A stretch of DNA of 64,000 bases from Minwuia sp. GTDB lineage: Bacteria; Pseudomonadota; Alphaproteobacteria; Minwuiales; Minwuiaceae. Positions 43,392-52,312 of this stretch are shown here, piece by piece. A program made the translations under genes and the position numbers. The notes under the pieces were generated by a model, which saw only the letters and a list, made by a program, of their open reading frames with translations, did no database searches and was not told the origin of the DNA. The stretch covers positions 124,001-188,000 of the forward strand of contig JARGPL010000043.1 in NCBI GenBank assembly GCA_029210175.1. The letters run 5' to 3'. How positions within the stretch are numbered: the first letter of the stretch is position 1; the number at the start of each line of letters is the position of its first letter.

Positions 43392-44621
43392 TCAGACTTG
43401 TGGTTCGTCGCTCTTCTGGCGTGCAGCACCTGCGGCCAGCATGGCGGCGACCGTGGTTTCATCGTAACCCAGTTCGCCAAGTACCTCGCGCGTCTGCTCC
43501 CCCAGGTGCGGGGTGTGGCGGCGGACGGAAACCGGGCTCTTCTCGAAATTCACCGGGAACTTCATGGTCCGCAGTTCACCCTCTGTCGGGTGTTCATAGC
43601 GCTGCCAGAAGCCGACCTGTTCCAGATGCGGATCCACCAGCAGGTCTTCCGGTGTGCTGACGCGCGTGCAGGGAATGCCATGGGGTTCGAGCTTCGCCAG
43701 CCATTCATCCGTGGTCAGGGCACCGGCCAGTTCCGACAGGGTCGAATAGACTTCCTCGATGTTTCCCTGACGGGCGGCGAAGCTGTTGAAATGCGGGTGA
43801 TCGACCAGGTCATCACGGCCAGCAGCCTTCAGCACGACCGCCCACTGGCGATTGTCATAGGGCAGGATCGCGACCCAGCCGTCCTTTGACGGATACGGCT
43901 TCCGCCACGCTGTCATCAGGCGCACGTACTTGGTCGGGCCGCTGGCATCGGCATAGGTCGCGCCGTCCAGATGTTCGATCATGTTCATGCCGACCATCGT
44001 CTCGAACATGGGCACCTCGACAAACTGGCCTTCACCGGTCCTTTCGCGATGCAGCAGCGCAGCAACGACTGCGTTGCAGGCCATCAGACCCGTGGTCTTG
44101 TCGGCCTGGATGAAGCTGACATACCGCGGCTGATCCATCAGGGTGCCCTGAATGTCGGCACCACCCGATGCCGCCTGAATGATGTCGTCGAAGGCAGTCT
44201 TGTGGCCGTAGGGCCCGCTTTCGGAAAAGCCGTAGGCCCCGACATAGATCAGGTTCGGGTTCACCGCCTTGAGGTCTTCGTAGGCGATGCCGAGCTTGCG
44301 CACTGCCTGCGGGCGCAGGGCATGAATGAATACATCGGCGGTCTTCACCAGATCCAGCATGGCGGCCAGCCCGTCCGCCTGTTTCAGGTCCAGACAGATG
44401 GAGCGCTTGTTGCGGTTGCAGTTCAGGAAACAGCTCGCCATGCCGGGGTTGCGGGTGGTCCCGATGGCCCGCGCCAGGTCGCCCGCCGGTTCCTCCACCT
44501 TGATCACGTCCGCGCCGAGATCACCCAGCATCTGGGCGGCCAGCGGACCCAGCACGATGCGGGTCAGATCGACAACCCGATATCCGGCCAGCGGTCCCTT
44601 GTTCTCTGTTTCCAGAGCCAT
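43392..44621 (-). CDS. CaiB/BaiF-family CoA-transferase
   Basis: A 409-residue type III CoA-transferase that moves CoA between carboxylic acids. Recognisable are GYRVVDLTRIVLGPLAAQML, then GADVIKVEEPAGDLAR, FLNCNRNKRSICLDLKQ and GEGQFVEVPMFETMVGMN. It lies 19 bases before the MaoC gene, so an acid could be activated here and hydrated next. The substrate is unknown. Confidence 0.92.
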   Translation of the reverse strand: MALETENKGPLAGYRVVDLTRIVLGPLAAQMLGDLGADVIKVEEPAGDLARAIGTTRNPGMASCFLNCNRNKRSICLDLKQADGLAAMLDLVKTADVFIHALRPQAVRKLGIAYEDLKAVNPNLIYVGAYGFSESGPYGHKTAFDDIIQAASGGADIQGTLMDQPRYVSFIQADKTTGLMACNAVVAALLHRERTGEGQFVEVPMFETMVGMNMIEHLDGATYADASGPTKYVRLMTAWRKPYPSKDGWVAILPYDNRQWAVVLKAAGRDDLVDHPHFNSFAARQGNIEEVYSTLSELAGALTTDEWLAKLEPHGIPCTRVSTPEDLLVDPHLEQVGFWQRYEHPTEGELRTMKFPVNFEKSPVSVRRHTPHLGEQTREVLGELGYDETTVAAMLAAGAARQKSDEPQV

Positions 44622-44647
44622 GTGTTCTCTCCCCTGTGGTCAGGCGC

Positions 44648-44690
44648 ACCTGTTCACCCTCTGCCCGCAATGGGGAAAGGGTGAACAGGT
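44648..44690. repeat. Hairpin-forming repeat between SDR and CoA-transferase genes
   Basis: A 13-bp perfect stem (ACCTGTTCACCCT, 44648-44660, with 44678-44690) and a 17-base loop containing GCCCGCAATGGGG. The CCCTC...CCCGCAA...GGG layout is like palindromic intergenic repeats common in alphaproteobacteria. It may end transcription of the SDR gene's operon. Confidence 0.75.
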
Positions 44691-44733
44691 CCGGTCGTCC
44701 CGTCTTCAATTGCTTCTCCAAAGCGTCGCCGCG

Positions 44734-45510
44734 TCAGCCTGCGGATGCACCTGCCATGACGCCGCCATCAACCACGAAGACCTGGCCCGTTGTCCATGCA
44801 CCTGCGGGTGCTGCCAGATAGACAGCGATACCGGCCAGATCCTCAGGCTCACCCAGCCGTGCCATCGGCGTCCCGGCCAGGCGTTTCGCCGACCGCTCGG
44901 GATCCGTCCAGAGTGCCTTGGCAAAGTCGGTCTTCACCAGCCCGGGTGCGATGCAGTTGACGCGGATATTGTCCTTGCCGAACTCCACGGCCAGGTTCCG
45001 CGCCAGCTGGAAATCGGCTGCCTTCGAGATGGCATAGGCCCCCAGTGACTTGTCACCTTTCAGCCCGCCGATGGACGAGACGATGATGAAGGCCCCATCC
45101 TTGCGCGCCTGCATGCCCGGAATGACCATCTGGGCCAGCCAGAGGTTCGACTGCACGTTGCAGGTCATGATCTTCTGAAAGGCATCATCAGGGATGTCGA
45201 GGTTGGACCCCATGAACGGGTTCACAGCGGCGTTGGCCACCATGATGTCGATCTGGCCGTAAGTGGCTTCGGTCTCGCGAACCAGCTTCTCCAGATCCGC
45301 ACGATTGGTAATGTTGCAGGACAGGGCCGTGGCTTCACCGCCGTCGGCCTTGATGCCATCGACGACGGCCTGGCATGCATCGATCTTGCGGCTGGCGACG
45401 ACGACCTTTGCGCCATGGGCGGCCAGTGCCTCGGCAATTGCCTTGCCGATGCCCTTGGACCCGCCCGTGACGACCGCGACCTTTCCGGAAATATCAAACA
45501 GATGCCTCAT
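44734..45510 (-). CDS. Short-chain dehydrogenase/reductase (SDR)
   Basis: A 258-residue classical SDR. NAD(P)-binding TGGSKGIGKAIAEAL at the N-terminus, with VVVASRK after strand 2 suggesting NADP; NAAVNPF; catalytic Ser in IIVSSIGGLKG and Tyr-x-x-x-Lys in GAYAISKAA; a C-terminal FVVDGGVMAGAS end. It likely oxidises or reduces a hydroxyacyl or keto group. It starts five bases after the GST gene ends. Confidence 0.93.
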   Translation of the reverse strand: MRHLFDISGKVAVVTGGSKGIGKAIAEALAAHGAKVVVASRKIDACQAVVDGIKADGGEATALSCNITNRADLEKLVRETEATYGQIDIMVANAAVNPFMGSNLDIPDDAFQKIMTCNVQSNLWLAQMVIPGMQARKDGAFIIVSSIGGLKGDKSLGAYAISKAADFQLARNLAVEFGKDNIRVNCIAPGLVKTDFAKALWTDPERSAKRLAGTPMARLGEPEDLAGIAVYLAAPAGAWTTGQVFVVDGGVMAGASAG

Positions 45511-45514
45511 CGGA

Positions 45515-46123
45515 TCAGCGTACCTTCGCCGCCGGGCGACTGAGGCAACGATCCATGTATTCGGCGACGTTCGGCACGGCGGAGAAATCGAACTTCGACA
45601 TCTTGCCCCACGCCAGCACGGCGGCGACGTTCAGGTCTGCAACGGTGAAATCATCACCGACGAGCCAGCGATGCTTGCCCAGGTAGGTGTTCAGCACCTC
45701 CAGCGGCCAGGCCAGATCCTTCACGGACTGTTCGGCGATCTCCGGCTTGCGCTGGTCTTCCGGCAACATCGCGGCGTGGATCAGGTAGTTCAGCATGGAC
45801 TTCTCGACTTCGGTCATGACCCAGAACGACCATTCCAGCACCTGCGTCTCGCCCACCAGATCCGTCGGAATCAGCTTCTTGTGCTTCTTCGCCAGATAGA
45901 TGTTGATGGCGCAGGATTCACCCATGCCGATGTTGTCGTCCTTGATCGCGGGCACGCGGCCGAAGCGGTTCACGGCGAGATATTCCGGCGTGCGGCATGC
46001 GCCGCCACGGAAGTCGATATCGGCCTTTTGATCGAACTCGATCCCCAGTTCACCAGCCATCCACAGCGTGCGCATGGCACGTGAGGCTGCGGGCCCCATG
46101 ATTGTCAATTTGCCCATCGTCAT
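45515..46123 (-). CDS. Glutathione S-transferase-family protein
   Basis: A 202-residue GST. The thioredoxin-like N-domain (LTIMGPAASRAMRTLWMAGE; glutathione site VPAIKDDNIGMGESCAINIY) and all-helical C-domain (HRWLVGDDFTVADLNVAAVL) are complete. Ser in PAAS may be the thiol-activating residue. It overlaps the DMT transporter gene by four bases. Confidence 0.9.
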   Translation of the reverse strand: MTMGKLTIMGPAASRAMRTLWMAGELGIEFDQKADIDFRGGACRTPEYLAVNRFGRVPAIKDDNIGMGESCAINIYLAKKHKKLIPTDLVGETQVLEWSFWVMTEVEKSMLNYLIHAAMLPEDQRKPEIAEQSVKDLAWPLEVLNTYLGKHRWLVGDDFTVADLNVAAVLAWGKMSKFDFSAVPNVAEYMDRCLSRPAAKVR

Positions 46124-47070
46124 TTCTCCCCTTTGAACACTTCATGTGCTGGCGGCATTTGATCCGGCGCGGGGGCAGAGGTCAACGACTGCCGACGCAG
46201 GCGCATGTCCGCCCATTGCATGAGTATGATTCCGCCGAGCACCAGCACGCCGCCGAATGCCTGCAGCGCGCTCAGCACTTCGTCGAACAGCACCCAGGCC
46301 TCGGCAATGGACGTGACCGGCTGCACGTTTGTCGCCATCCCGGCCTTCAGCGCCCCGATACGGGATATGGAATAGAGGTACATGGGCATGGCGGACGCCT
46401 GCAGGACGGCCACGCCGATGACGCCACCCCAGCCGCTGGGGCCATTCGGCAGGCGTACCTCTGCCAGGAAGATGCCGATCAGCGCCAGCACGACCAGCGC
46501 CGTCCAACTGAAATGAAACGTCATCAGGAAGACATTGGTCTGGCGGAAGAATCGGGCCACCAGGATGGCATTGATCGCCGTGGCGAATGCCGCAACGAGG
46601 GAGAACACCACCCCGCGCCAGTCACTGTCACCGACCGAGCTGCCGAGCATCAAGGCCAGTCCGACGAAGGCAAAGACGATGGAAAACAGTTTCAGCGGGC
46701 TTGTCGGCTCAATCCGCAGCACGGTCACCAGCACCGCGATGATGACAGGAAAGGTGAAGAACAGCAGCGCCGCCAGTCCGACGGAGATGAACTCCACCGC
46801 CCCGATGTTGCCGTAGGTCATGGCGGACATCAGCAGCCCGTTGAACATGGCGACGGGCACCAGCTTGCGCGGCAGCGCCAGCCCTGTGCCGCTGACCAGC
46901 AACCAGATGCCGATGGCCGTGGTCATCAGGATCGTGCGGACACCGGCGACCACGATACCGCTGGCGCCGTCGTCATAGGCAAAGCGTGCAACCGCCACCG
47001 CGCTGCCGAGAAACACTCCCGCCAGCAGCGCCAGCAACATGCCGGTCAGTTCGGTTCTGTCCTTGACCAA
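46120..47070 (-). CDS. DMT-superfamily transporter (two EamA domains)
   Basis: A 316-residue permease with about ten helices in two EamA repeats (LLALLAGVFLGSAVAVARFA in the first; SGWGGVIGVAVLQASAMPMY in the second), probably an exporter of metabolites. First gene of a DMT-GST-SDR run of coding on the minus strand. Substrate unknown. Confidence 0.88.
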   Translation of the reverse strand: MVKDRTELTGMLLALLAGVFLGSAVAVARFAYDDGASGIVVAGVRTILMTTAIGIWLLVSGTGLALPRKLVPVAMFNGLLMSAMTYGNIGAVEFISVGLAALLFFTFPVIIAVLVTVLRIEPTSPLKLFSIVFAFVGLALMLGSSVGDSDWRGVVFSLVAAFATAINAILVARFFRQTNVFLMTFHFSWTALVVLALIGIFLAEVRLPNGPSGWGGVIGVAVLQASAMPMYLYSISRIGALKAGMATNVQPVTSIAEAWVLFDEVLSALQAFGGVLVLGGIILMQWADMRLRRQSLTSAPAPDQMPPAHEVFKGEK

Positions 47071-47142
47071 ATGTGTTCCCCCCAGAAGCCACAGGTTTGC
47101 GCGGCGTGGCGGGGGAACGCAATCATCTTGTCGGCAGGGTCA

Positions 47143-47161
47143 CCCCGCGCGGAGGGCGGGG
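47143..47161. terminator. Short GC hairpin after the small membrane gene pair
   Basis: CCCCGC (47143-47148) pairs with GCGGGG (47156-47161) around a 7-base loop, just past the stop of the 47178-47477 gene on the minus strand. There is no U-tract, so this is weak. Confidence 0.3.
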
Positions 47162-47177
47162 AGCCTGTTCAACCGTA

Positions 47178-47477
47178 TCAGTCCGTCTTGGTGACCGGGC
47201 CTCCGGGGCGGCGGATCGTGATGCCGCCCGTGTCGCGGGTTGCCGGTGTTGTGGTGCCCGTGGCGCTGGCGCGTGATGCGCTGCCGAATGATGTGGCCTG
47301 CTGACTGTCGCGCGGCCAGTCCCGCTTCGATGCCAGGATCCACAGGGCGACCAGCCCGATCGGCGGAATGATGGCCGTCAGGCCCCAGAACCCGCTGTAT
47401 CCGGCCTTGCTGGCGATCCGCCAGCCGAACCATGCCAGAATGAAGACCACCGGAGAGCCGGGAAGCATGTGTTCCAT
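47178..47477 (-). CDS. Small membrane protein, paralogue 1, unknown function
   Basis: A 99-residue protein with two likely helices (GSPVVFILAWFGWRIASKAG and FWGLTAIIPPIGLVALWILA) and a Ser/Thr/Ala-rich soluble tail. It shares the pattern WR-x3-AG-x-S...IPxxGL...xxK-x-WP with the gene just upstream, so the two are a tandem duplication. The start shares a base with the upstream stop (TGATG), which supports both as real, co-translated genes. Confidence 0.65.
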   Translation of the reverse strand: MEHMLPGSPVVFILAWFGWRIASKAGYSGFWGLTAIIPPIGLVALWILASKRDWPRDSQQATSFGSASRASATGTTTPATRDTGGITIRRPGGPVTKTD

Positions 47478-47713
47478 CAGGTGCGCTCCTTCAGCCGGTC
47501 AAACTCGTCGAACGGGCCGCGAACCTTGCTCTGGCCGGCTGGCCAGGTCTTGAAGGCTATGAAGCCCAGGGCGAGCGGCAGGCCCGCAAAGGGGATCAGG
47601 GCGTACAGGGATATGGTGGGGCTCAGCCCGGCGCTGTTGCAGATGCGCCAGAGCGGCAGGACGAACAGGATGCCGATAACGACCATCCAGCCCAGAAAAC
47701 CGATTTCGAACAC
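47477..47713 (-). CDS. Small membrane protein, paralogue 2, unknown function
   Basis: A 78-residue protein with two helices (FLGWMVVIGILFVLPLWRIC and YALIPFAGLPLALGFIAFKT) and a short charged tail (DEFDRLKERT). Same layout as the following gene. GAGG-type purines precede ATG 47713 (AAGAAGAGGAACCAAGG). No family recognised. Confidence 0.65.
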   Translation of the reverse strand: MFEIGFLGWMVVIGILFVLPLWRICNSAGLSPTISLYALIPFAGLPLALGFIAFKTWPAGQSKVRGPFDEFDRLKERT

Positions 47714-47873
47714 CTTGGTTCCTCTTCTTGCCTGTTTCCGGTCAGATGGTGATGCGTTGCGACGCTTTCACCCCCCGATTTGCCATGGACAAGGCATTTG
47801 GCGCGACAACGCGCTGCTTGAGGGCGCGGTGCCACACTGCTAGATGACCGTTCCCCGCGAGATGGAGAGCCTC

Positions 47874-49178
47874 ATGATTCCGCGTTATTCCCGCCCCGAA
47901 ATGGTTGATATCTGGTCGCCCGAAAACCGGTTCCGCATCTGGTTCGAGATCGAGGCGCATGCGACCGACGCCCAGGTGGCGAACGGAATCGTGCCCGCCG
48001 ACGCCGCGAAGGCGATCTGGGAACGTGGTGGTTTCGACGTCGACCGGATTGACGAGATCGAGCGGGAAGTGAAGCACGATGTCATCGCCTTCCTGACGTC
48101 GCTGGCGGAACACGTGGGCGACGAAGCCCGCTTCGTGCACCAGGGCATGACGTCATCTGACGTGCTGGATACCTGCCTCGCCGTGCAGATGACCCAGGCG
48201 GCGGACATCCTGCTTGCCGACATGGACCAGTTGCTGGCGGCGCTGAAGAAACGCGCCATGGAACACCGCATGACCGTGAAGGTCGGGCGCAGCCACGGTA
48301 TCCATGCGGAACCAACGACATTCGGGGTCACGCTGGCCACCTTCTACGCTGAGTTCGAGCGTAACCGGAACCGTCTCGTCATGGCCCGTGAAGAGGTCGC
48401 GACCTGCGCCATTTCCGGGGCCGTGGGCACATTCGCCAACATCGATCCCAACGTCGAAGCGCATGTGGCGAAGAAACTGGGCCTGAACATCGAGCCGGTT
48501 TCGACCCAGGTCATACCGCGCGATCGCCATGCCATGTTCTTCGCGACACTGGGTGTGGTTGCATCGTCGGTGGAGCGCCTGGCGACGGAGATCCGGCATC
48601 TGCAGCGGACGGAAGTGCTGGAGGCGGAGGAGTATTTCTCGCCGGGGCAGAAGGGTTCGTCCGCCATGCCGCACAAGCGCAATCCTGTGCTGACCGAAAA
48701 TCTGACGGGGCTTGCGCGGTATGTCCGCGCTCAGGTGATCCCGGCGATGGAGAACGTGGCGCTGTGGCATGAACGCGATATCTCGCATTCCTCAGTCGAG
48801 CGGTTCATCGGCCCCGATGTCACGGTCACGCTCGACTTTGCCCTGGCCCGACTGACGGGTGTGGTGGACAAGCTGGTGGTCTATCCGGAACGGATGCTGG
48901 CCAACATGAACCGCCTTGGCGGCCTGATCCATTCACAGCGTGTCCTGCTGGCCCTGACGCAGGCCGGTGTCAGCCGCGAGGACGCCTATCGTCTGGTACA
49001 GCGCAACGCGATGAAGGTCTGGGACGCGGATGGCAAGGCTGACCTGCTGGCCTTGCTTAAGGCCGACCCGGAAGTGACCGCCGCGTTGAGTGATGAGGCG
49101 CTGGAGTCGATGTTCGACCTCGGCTACCACCTGAAACACGTGGACACGATCTTCACACGGGTGTTTGGCGACAACTGA
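47874..49178 (+). CDS. purB: Adenylosuccinate lyase
   Basis: A 434-residue enzyme of purine synthesis: splits SAICAR and adenylosuccinate, releasing fumarate. Family signature GSSAMPHKRNPVLTENLTG is present, with TSSDVLDTCLAVQ and KVGRSHGIHAEPTTFG (catalytic His). ATG 47874 starts MIPRYSRPEMVDIWS, the family's usual opening, with GGAGAG upstream; the in-frame extension to 47844 is not needed. Stands alone. Confidence 0.96.
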   Translation: MIPRYSRPEMVDIWSPENRFRIWFEIEAHATDAQVANGIVPADAAKAIWERGGFDVDRIDEIEREVKHDVIAFLTSLAEHVGDEARFVHQGMTSSDVLDTCLAVQMTQAADILLADMDQLLAALKKRAMEHRMTVKVGRSHGIHAEPTTFGVTLATFYAEFERNRNRLVMAREEVATCAISGAVGTFANIDPNVEAHVAKKLGLNIEPVSTQVIPRDRHAMFFATLGVVASSVERLATEIRHLQRTEVLEAEEYFSPGQKGSSAMPHKRNPVLTENLTGLARYVRAQVIPAMENVALWHERDISHSSVERFIGPDVTVTLDFALARLTGVVDKLVVYPERMLANMNRLGGLIHSQRVLLALTQAGVSREDAYRLVQRNAMKVWDADGKADLLALLKADPEVTAALSDEALESMFDLGYHLKHVDTIFTRVFGDN

Positions 49179-49269
49179 GGACTGGCCGACGGACTTTCAT
49201 GCCGGACAAGCGGAGCGCCGATCCGGTATCCACGCCTTGCGGCGCTGGCCGTTCCAGAGATGCGTCGCC

Positions 49270-49854
49270 CTAACCACTCACCCCGAGTTTCTCCGCCACC
49301 AGGTCGAGCCGGTCACCACCCCAGAAAAGTTCCCCGTCTACGGTGACGGAGGGCACGCCGAAGACGCCGGATTCCTCGGCTTCCGCGCGCTGTGCATCGT
49401 GCAACCGACCGCCTTCGCCTTCGTACCAGGCGGCGAAACCGGCGGTGTCCGCGCCGATCTGTTTCAGCAGTCCCTCGATCACACCCAGGTCGCCCGTCTC
49501 CAGATCGCGCTGGAAGAAACGCTTGAAGCCTGTGTCGAGGTAGGGTCGGATCAACCCCTGCTGATCGGCGAAGCTCATGCCGATACCGGCGGGACGGGAT
49601 TCGAAGATCTTCTTCGGGCCATAAAGCGTCAGTCCCTGGCGGTTGGCCAGGCGACGGGCATCCATGTAGGCATATTTCACGCGCCGCCAGTTGTGGGCGG
49701 ACCGCACATCCACGGCGTCCAGATAGGTGTCGATGTGCAGGGTGTGGTGACGCCAGATGAATGGCTTGCCCCAGGCGTCCTCCAGCCGACAGGTCTCGGC
49801 ATAGGCCAGGAACGCATAGGGACTCTTCACATCCGTGTAGCAGATGACGTCCAT
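49270..49854 (-). CDS. DsbA-family thioredoxin-fold protein, 2-hydroxychromene-2-carboxylate isomerase-like
   Basis: A 194-residue kappa-class GST-like protein. DVICYTDVKSPYAFLAYAET carries a Ser in place of the CxxC of true DsbA, as in HCCA isomerases and kappa GSTs; GVFGVPSVTVDGELFWGGDR is the cis-Pro loop. It is likely a glutathione-dependent isomerase, substrate unknown. It lies 19 bases after the bicupin gene on the same strand. Confidence 0.87.
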   Translation of the reverse strand: MDVICYTDVKSPYAFLAYAETCRLEDAWGKPFIWRHHTLHIDTYLDAVDVRSAHNWRRVKYAYMDARRLANRQGLTLYGPKKIFESRPAGIGMSFADQQGLIRPYLDTGFKRFFQRDLETGDLGVIEGLLKQIGADTAGFAAWYEGEGGRLHDAQRAEAEESGVFGVPSVTVDGELFWGGDRLDLVAEKLGVSG

Positions 49855-49873
49855 TGCCCAGTCCTTCTCCGGT

Positions 49874-50566
49874 TCAGGCGGCGGCCTGCTGTTTCGGCAG
49901 GTGTCCTGCCTTCACATAGAGCAGGCACCCCGTGGCCGTGTGCGGGGCGTGGGAACTGCCGTCAGCCAGCCGGAACCAGGTCCCGGCGGAGTAGGTGCCG
50001 TTCTCGTCGGCGATCTCGCCTTCGATGACGAACACTTCCTCGCCGCCATCATGGGTGTGGTGGTCGACCGCCACGCCGGGGGCGAGGCGGGAGAGATAGA
50101 TCTTCTCCGGGTGAGCTGCTTCATCGTAGATCGTGAAACGTTGCCGTCCCGGTGCGCTTTCCACCCAGCCCTCGCTGTCGTTGGTGTCGATGCGGCGGGT
50201 CGGGCGATCATCGCCCGCATACTGGCAGAGCTTCACCAGCAGGGTACAACCGGTGTCGGTCTTCGGCTGATGCCGCGACCCCTTTGGCAGCAGCGTGAAG
50301 CTGCCCTTGCCGTAGCTGCCGAACTCATCGGCGAAGACCCCGTCCAGCACCAGAACTTCCTCACCCATCGGATGGTCGTGCATGGGGAACCCTGCGCCGG
50401 GGTCAAAGCGGACAATGGATGTGACCATGCCCTCTTCGGTATCGCCGACCAGTTCCAGGCGCTTGCGCCAGACGCCTTCCGCCGGGCTCTGCTGCCATTC
50501 GAGCGTGTTGGTATCGACCACGACACTCTTCCGCCGGTCTCCGTGCAGGTCATTCATGTTCGTCAC
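49874..50566 (-). CDS. Bicupin (ChrR-like tandem cupin) protein
   Basis: A 230-residue protein with two cupin barrels. Barrel one has GAGFPMHDHPMGEEVLVLDG and KGSFTLLPKGSRHQP; barrel two has GVAVDHHTHDGGEEVFVIEG with AGTWFRLADGSSHAPHT. The anti-ECFsigma ChrR cupin is similar, but no sigma gene is adjacent and no N-terminal zinc anti-sigma domain is present, so an enzyme or stress-sensor role is open. Confidence 0.85.
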   Translation of the reverse strand: MTNMNDLHGDRRKSVVVDTNTLEWQQSPAEGVWRKRLELVGDTEEGMVTSIVRFDPGAGFPMHDHPMGEEVLVLDGVFADEFGSYGKGSFTLLPKGSRHQPKTDTGCTLLVKLCQYAGDDRPTRRIDTNDSEGWVESAPGRQRFTIYDEAAHPEKIYLSRLAPGVAVDHHTHDGGEEVFVIEGEIADENGTYSAGTWFRLADGSSHAPHTATGCLLYVKAGHLPKQQAAA

Positions 50567-50650
50567 AGCCTTTCACTCTCCGCATGCTGGCTCCTAGACT
50601 AGCGCAGGGATGCAACATGACAAACGAAGACCGAAGGGTTGGGGGCAGAC

Positions 50651-51358
50651 GTGCAGGAAATCATCATCGACCAGCGGTTTCAGGGACCATCGCAATCAGC
50701 CAACGGCGGATACATCACCGGCCTGCTGGCAGAGAAGGTCAATGGGCCGGCGGAAGTGACGCTGAAGGCACCGCCACCCCTGGGGCACGCGATGCAGATC
50801 AGCGAAACTGCAGATGGGTTCGCCCTGATGGACGGTGAGCAGACTGTCGCAACGGTACGGTCCGTCGCGCCGATGGATCTGGCAATACCGCCGCTGCCCG
50901 CCGCTGCAGCCATTGCCGAGGCGACGAAGCACTATCCCGGCCACCACAACAGCCCGATTCCGTTCTGCTTTGTCTGTGGCACGAACCGGCAGGAGGGCGA
51001 TGCGCTGCGCGTTTTTGCCGGTCCGGTCAAAGGTGCCGACATGGCGGCATCCCCGTGGATTCCGCATGCCAGCTTCGCCGATGACACCGGCATGATCGCC
51101 GATCGCTATGTGCTGGCCGCGCTCGACTGTCCCGGAGCCTGGGCCTGGTACGGCCAGACCGGCGATCACATGCTGCTGGGCCGGATGCACTGCGAAGCCC
51201 TGAAGAAGGTCGCGCCGGGCGAAGCCTGCACCGTCACCGCCTGGCCGATCAGCCGCGATGGCCGCAAGGTCTATGCGGGCAGCGCCGTCCACAATGGCGC
51301 CGGTGAACTTGCCGCCTTCGGTTTTGCCACCTGGATCACGGTGGCGGAGGTGAAGTGA
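50651..51358 (+). CDS. Predicted double-hotdog thioesterase-like protein with CxxC
   Basis: A 235-residue soluble protein. The first half (FQGPSQSANGGYITGLLAEK, APPPLGHAMQI) looks like a TesB-type hotdog N-domain. The second (FCFVCGTNRQEGDALRVFAG, WIPHASFADDTGMIADRYVL, MHCEALKKVAPGE) looks like a second hotdog, starting with a CFVCG pair that may hold a metal or be redox-active. GTG 50651 is placed after a GGGGG ribosome site; a TTG at 50639 is possible. Function is not established. Confidence 0.7.
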   Translation: MQEIIIDQRFQGPSQSANGGYITGLLAEKVNGPAEVTLKAPPPLGHAMQISETADGFALMDGEQTVATVRSVAPMDLAIPPLPAAAAIAEATKHYPGHHNSPIPFCFVCGTNRQEGDALRVFAGPVKGADMAASPWIPHASFADDTGMIADRYVLAALDCPGAWAWYGQTGDHMLLGRMHCEALKKVAPGEACTVTAWPISRDGRKVYAGSAVHNGAGELAAFGFATWITVAEVK

Positions 51359-51364
51359 GGCGGT

Positions 51365-51811
51365 TCAGACGGTTGGCGCCGGTCCCGGATTGAAGCGTTC
51401 CAGGATGCGCTTGCGCAACTGGTCGCGGACCTGACGCCAGGATTCGAGCCTGCGTTCGCGGCTGCCTTCGGTCAGGGACGGGTCCATGGTGGGCCAGTAT
51501 TCCACCTCGCAGGCCATGGTCCGGGTCAGTTCGACGGCCTTGTGCTGCGCTTCCGGCGACAGGGTAATGATGATGTCGAAGGATGAATCCTCCAGATCAT
51601 CGAAGCTCTTGGAGCTGTGGCGGCTGACGTCGATGCCCAGTTCATCCATGACGGTGATGGAGAACCCGTCGACTTCGCGGGACCGGACGCCGCAGGAATC
51701 CACATAGACCGCGTGGCCGAGCAGCTGTTTCATCAGGCCTTCGGCCATGGGGGAGCGGACACTGTTTTCGGTGCAACAGAACAGGACAGCACCGGGCAGG
51801 CCATGGGGCAT
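51365..51811 (-). CDS. Low-molecular-weight protein-tyrosine-phosphatase-family protein
   Basis: A 148-residue member of the LMW-PTP/arsenate reductase fold. The P-loop is CTENSVRS (C-x5-R-S) in VLFCCTENSVRSPMAEG, and the acid loop is probably YWPTMDPS, with Asp. In alphaproteobacteria this gene usually follows UPF0262 and hisD, as here (four bases after the UPF0262 stop). The substrate is uncertain. Confidence 0.88.
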   Translation of the reverse strand: MPHGLPGAVLFCCTENSVRSPMAEGLMKQLLGHAVYVDSCGVRSREVDGFSITVMDELGIDVSRHSSKSFDDLEDSSFDIIITLSPEAQHKAVELTRTMACEVEYWPTMDPSLTEGSRERRLESWRQVRDQLRKRILERFNPGPAPTV

Positions 51812-51815
51812 TCGA

Positions 51816-52304
51816 TCAGGCCCTGATATGCAGCACGCAGATCAGCGTGAACAGCCGTCGGGCGGTGTCGAAGTCGATGTCGATCTTGCCGTCCAGCCGT
51901 TCCTGCAGCACCTCCGATCCCTGGTTGTGAATGCCGCGCCGCCCCATGTCGATGGCTTCGATCTGGGACGGGGTGGAGGTCTTGATGGCGCTGAAATAGC
52001 TTTCGCAGATCTTGAAGTAGTCGCGCACGATGCGGCGGAATGGCGACAGGGCCAGGACGACGCGGCCTTGCGGGGTGTGGTCCTGACCGCGGATGTCGAT
52101 GACCAGCCGATTGTCCTCGATCGACAGGTGGACCGCATAGGGGCCGGAATATTCATCCCCCGTCGGCGTGAAGTTGTTGGCTTCGATCAGGTCGAAGATC
52201 GCCACCCGCCGCTCATGATCCACGTCCGGACCCCAGCTCTTGATGGAGCCGTCATCCAGTGTGATCTCGACAATTCTGTCGGGCCTGTCGGGGCGGTCTG
52301 TCAT
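51816..52304 (-). CDS. UPF0262 family protein
   Basis: A 162-residue conserved alphaproteobacterial protein of unknown function (IVEITLDDGSIKSWGPDVDH, HLSIEDNRLVIDIRGQ, SPFRRIVRDYFKICESYFSA, GIHNQGSEVLQERL). ATG 52304 is chosen; the frame to 52421 runs over the end of hisD in another frame. Its fixed place between hisD and the phosphatase is characteristic. Confidence 0.92.
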   Translation of the reverse strand: MTDRPDRPDRIVEITLDDGSIKSWGPDVDHERRVAIFDLIEANNFTPTGDEYSGPYAVHLSIEDNRLVIDIRGQDHTPQGRVVLALSPFRRIVRDYFKICESYFSAIKTSTPSQIEAIDMGRRGIHNQGSEVLQERLDGKIDIDFDTARRLFTLICVLHIRA

Positions 52305-52312
52305 GGTTTCGC

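Noticed and set aside
49874-50566. ChrR-type anti-sigma factor
   Set aside because: No adjacent ECF sigma gene and no N-terminal zinc-binding anti-sigma domain; only the two cupin barrels are present.
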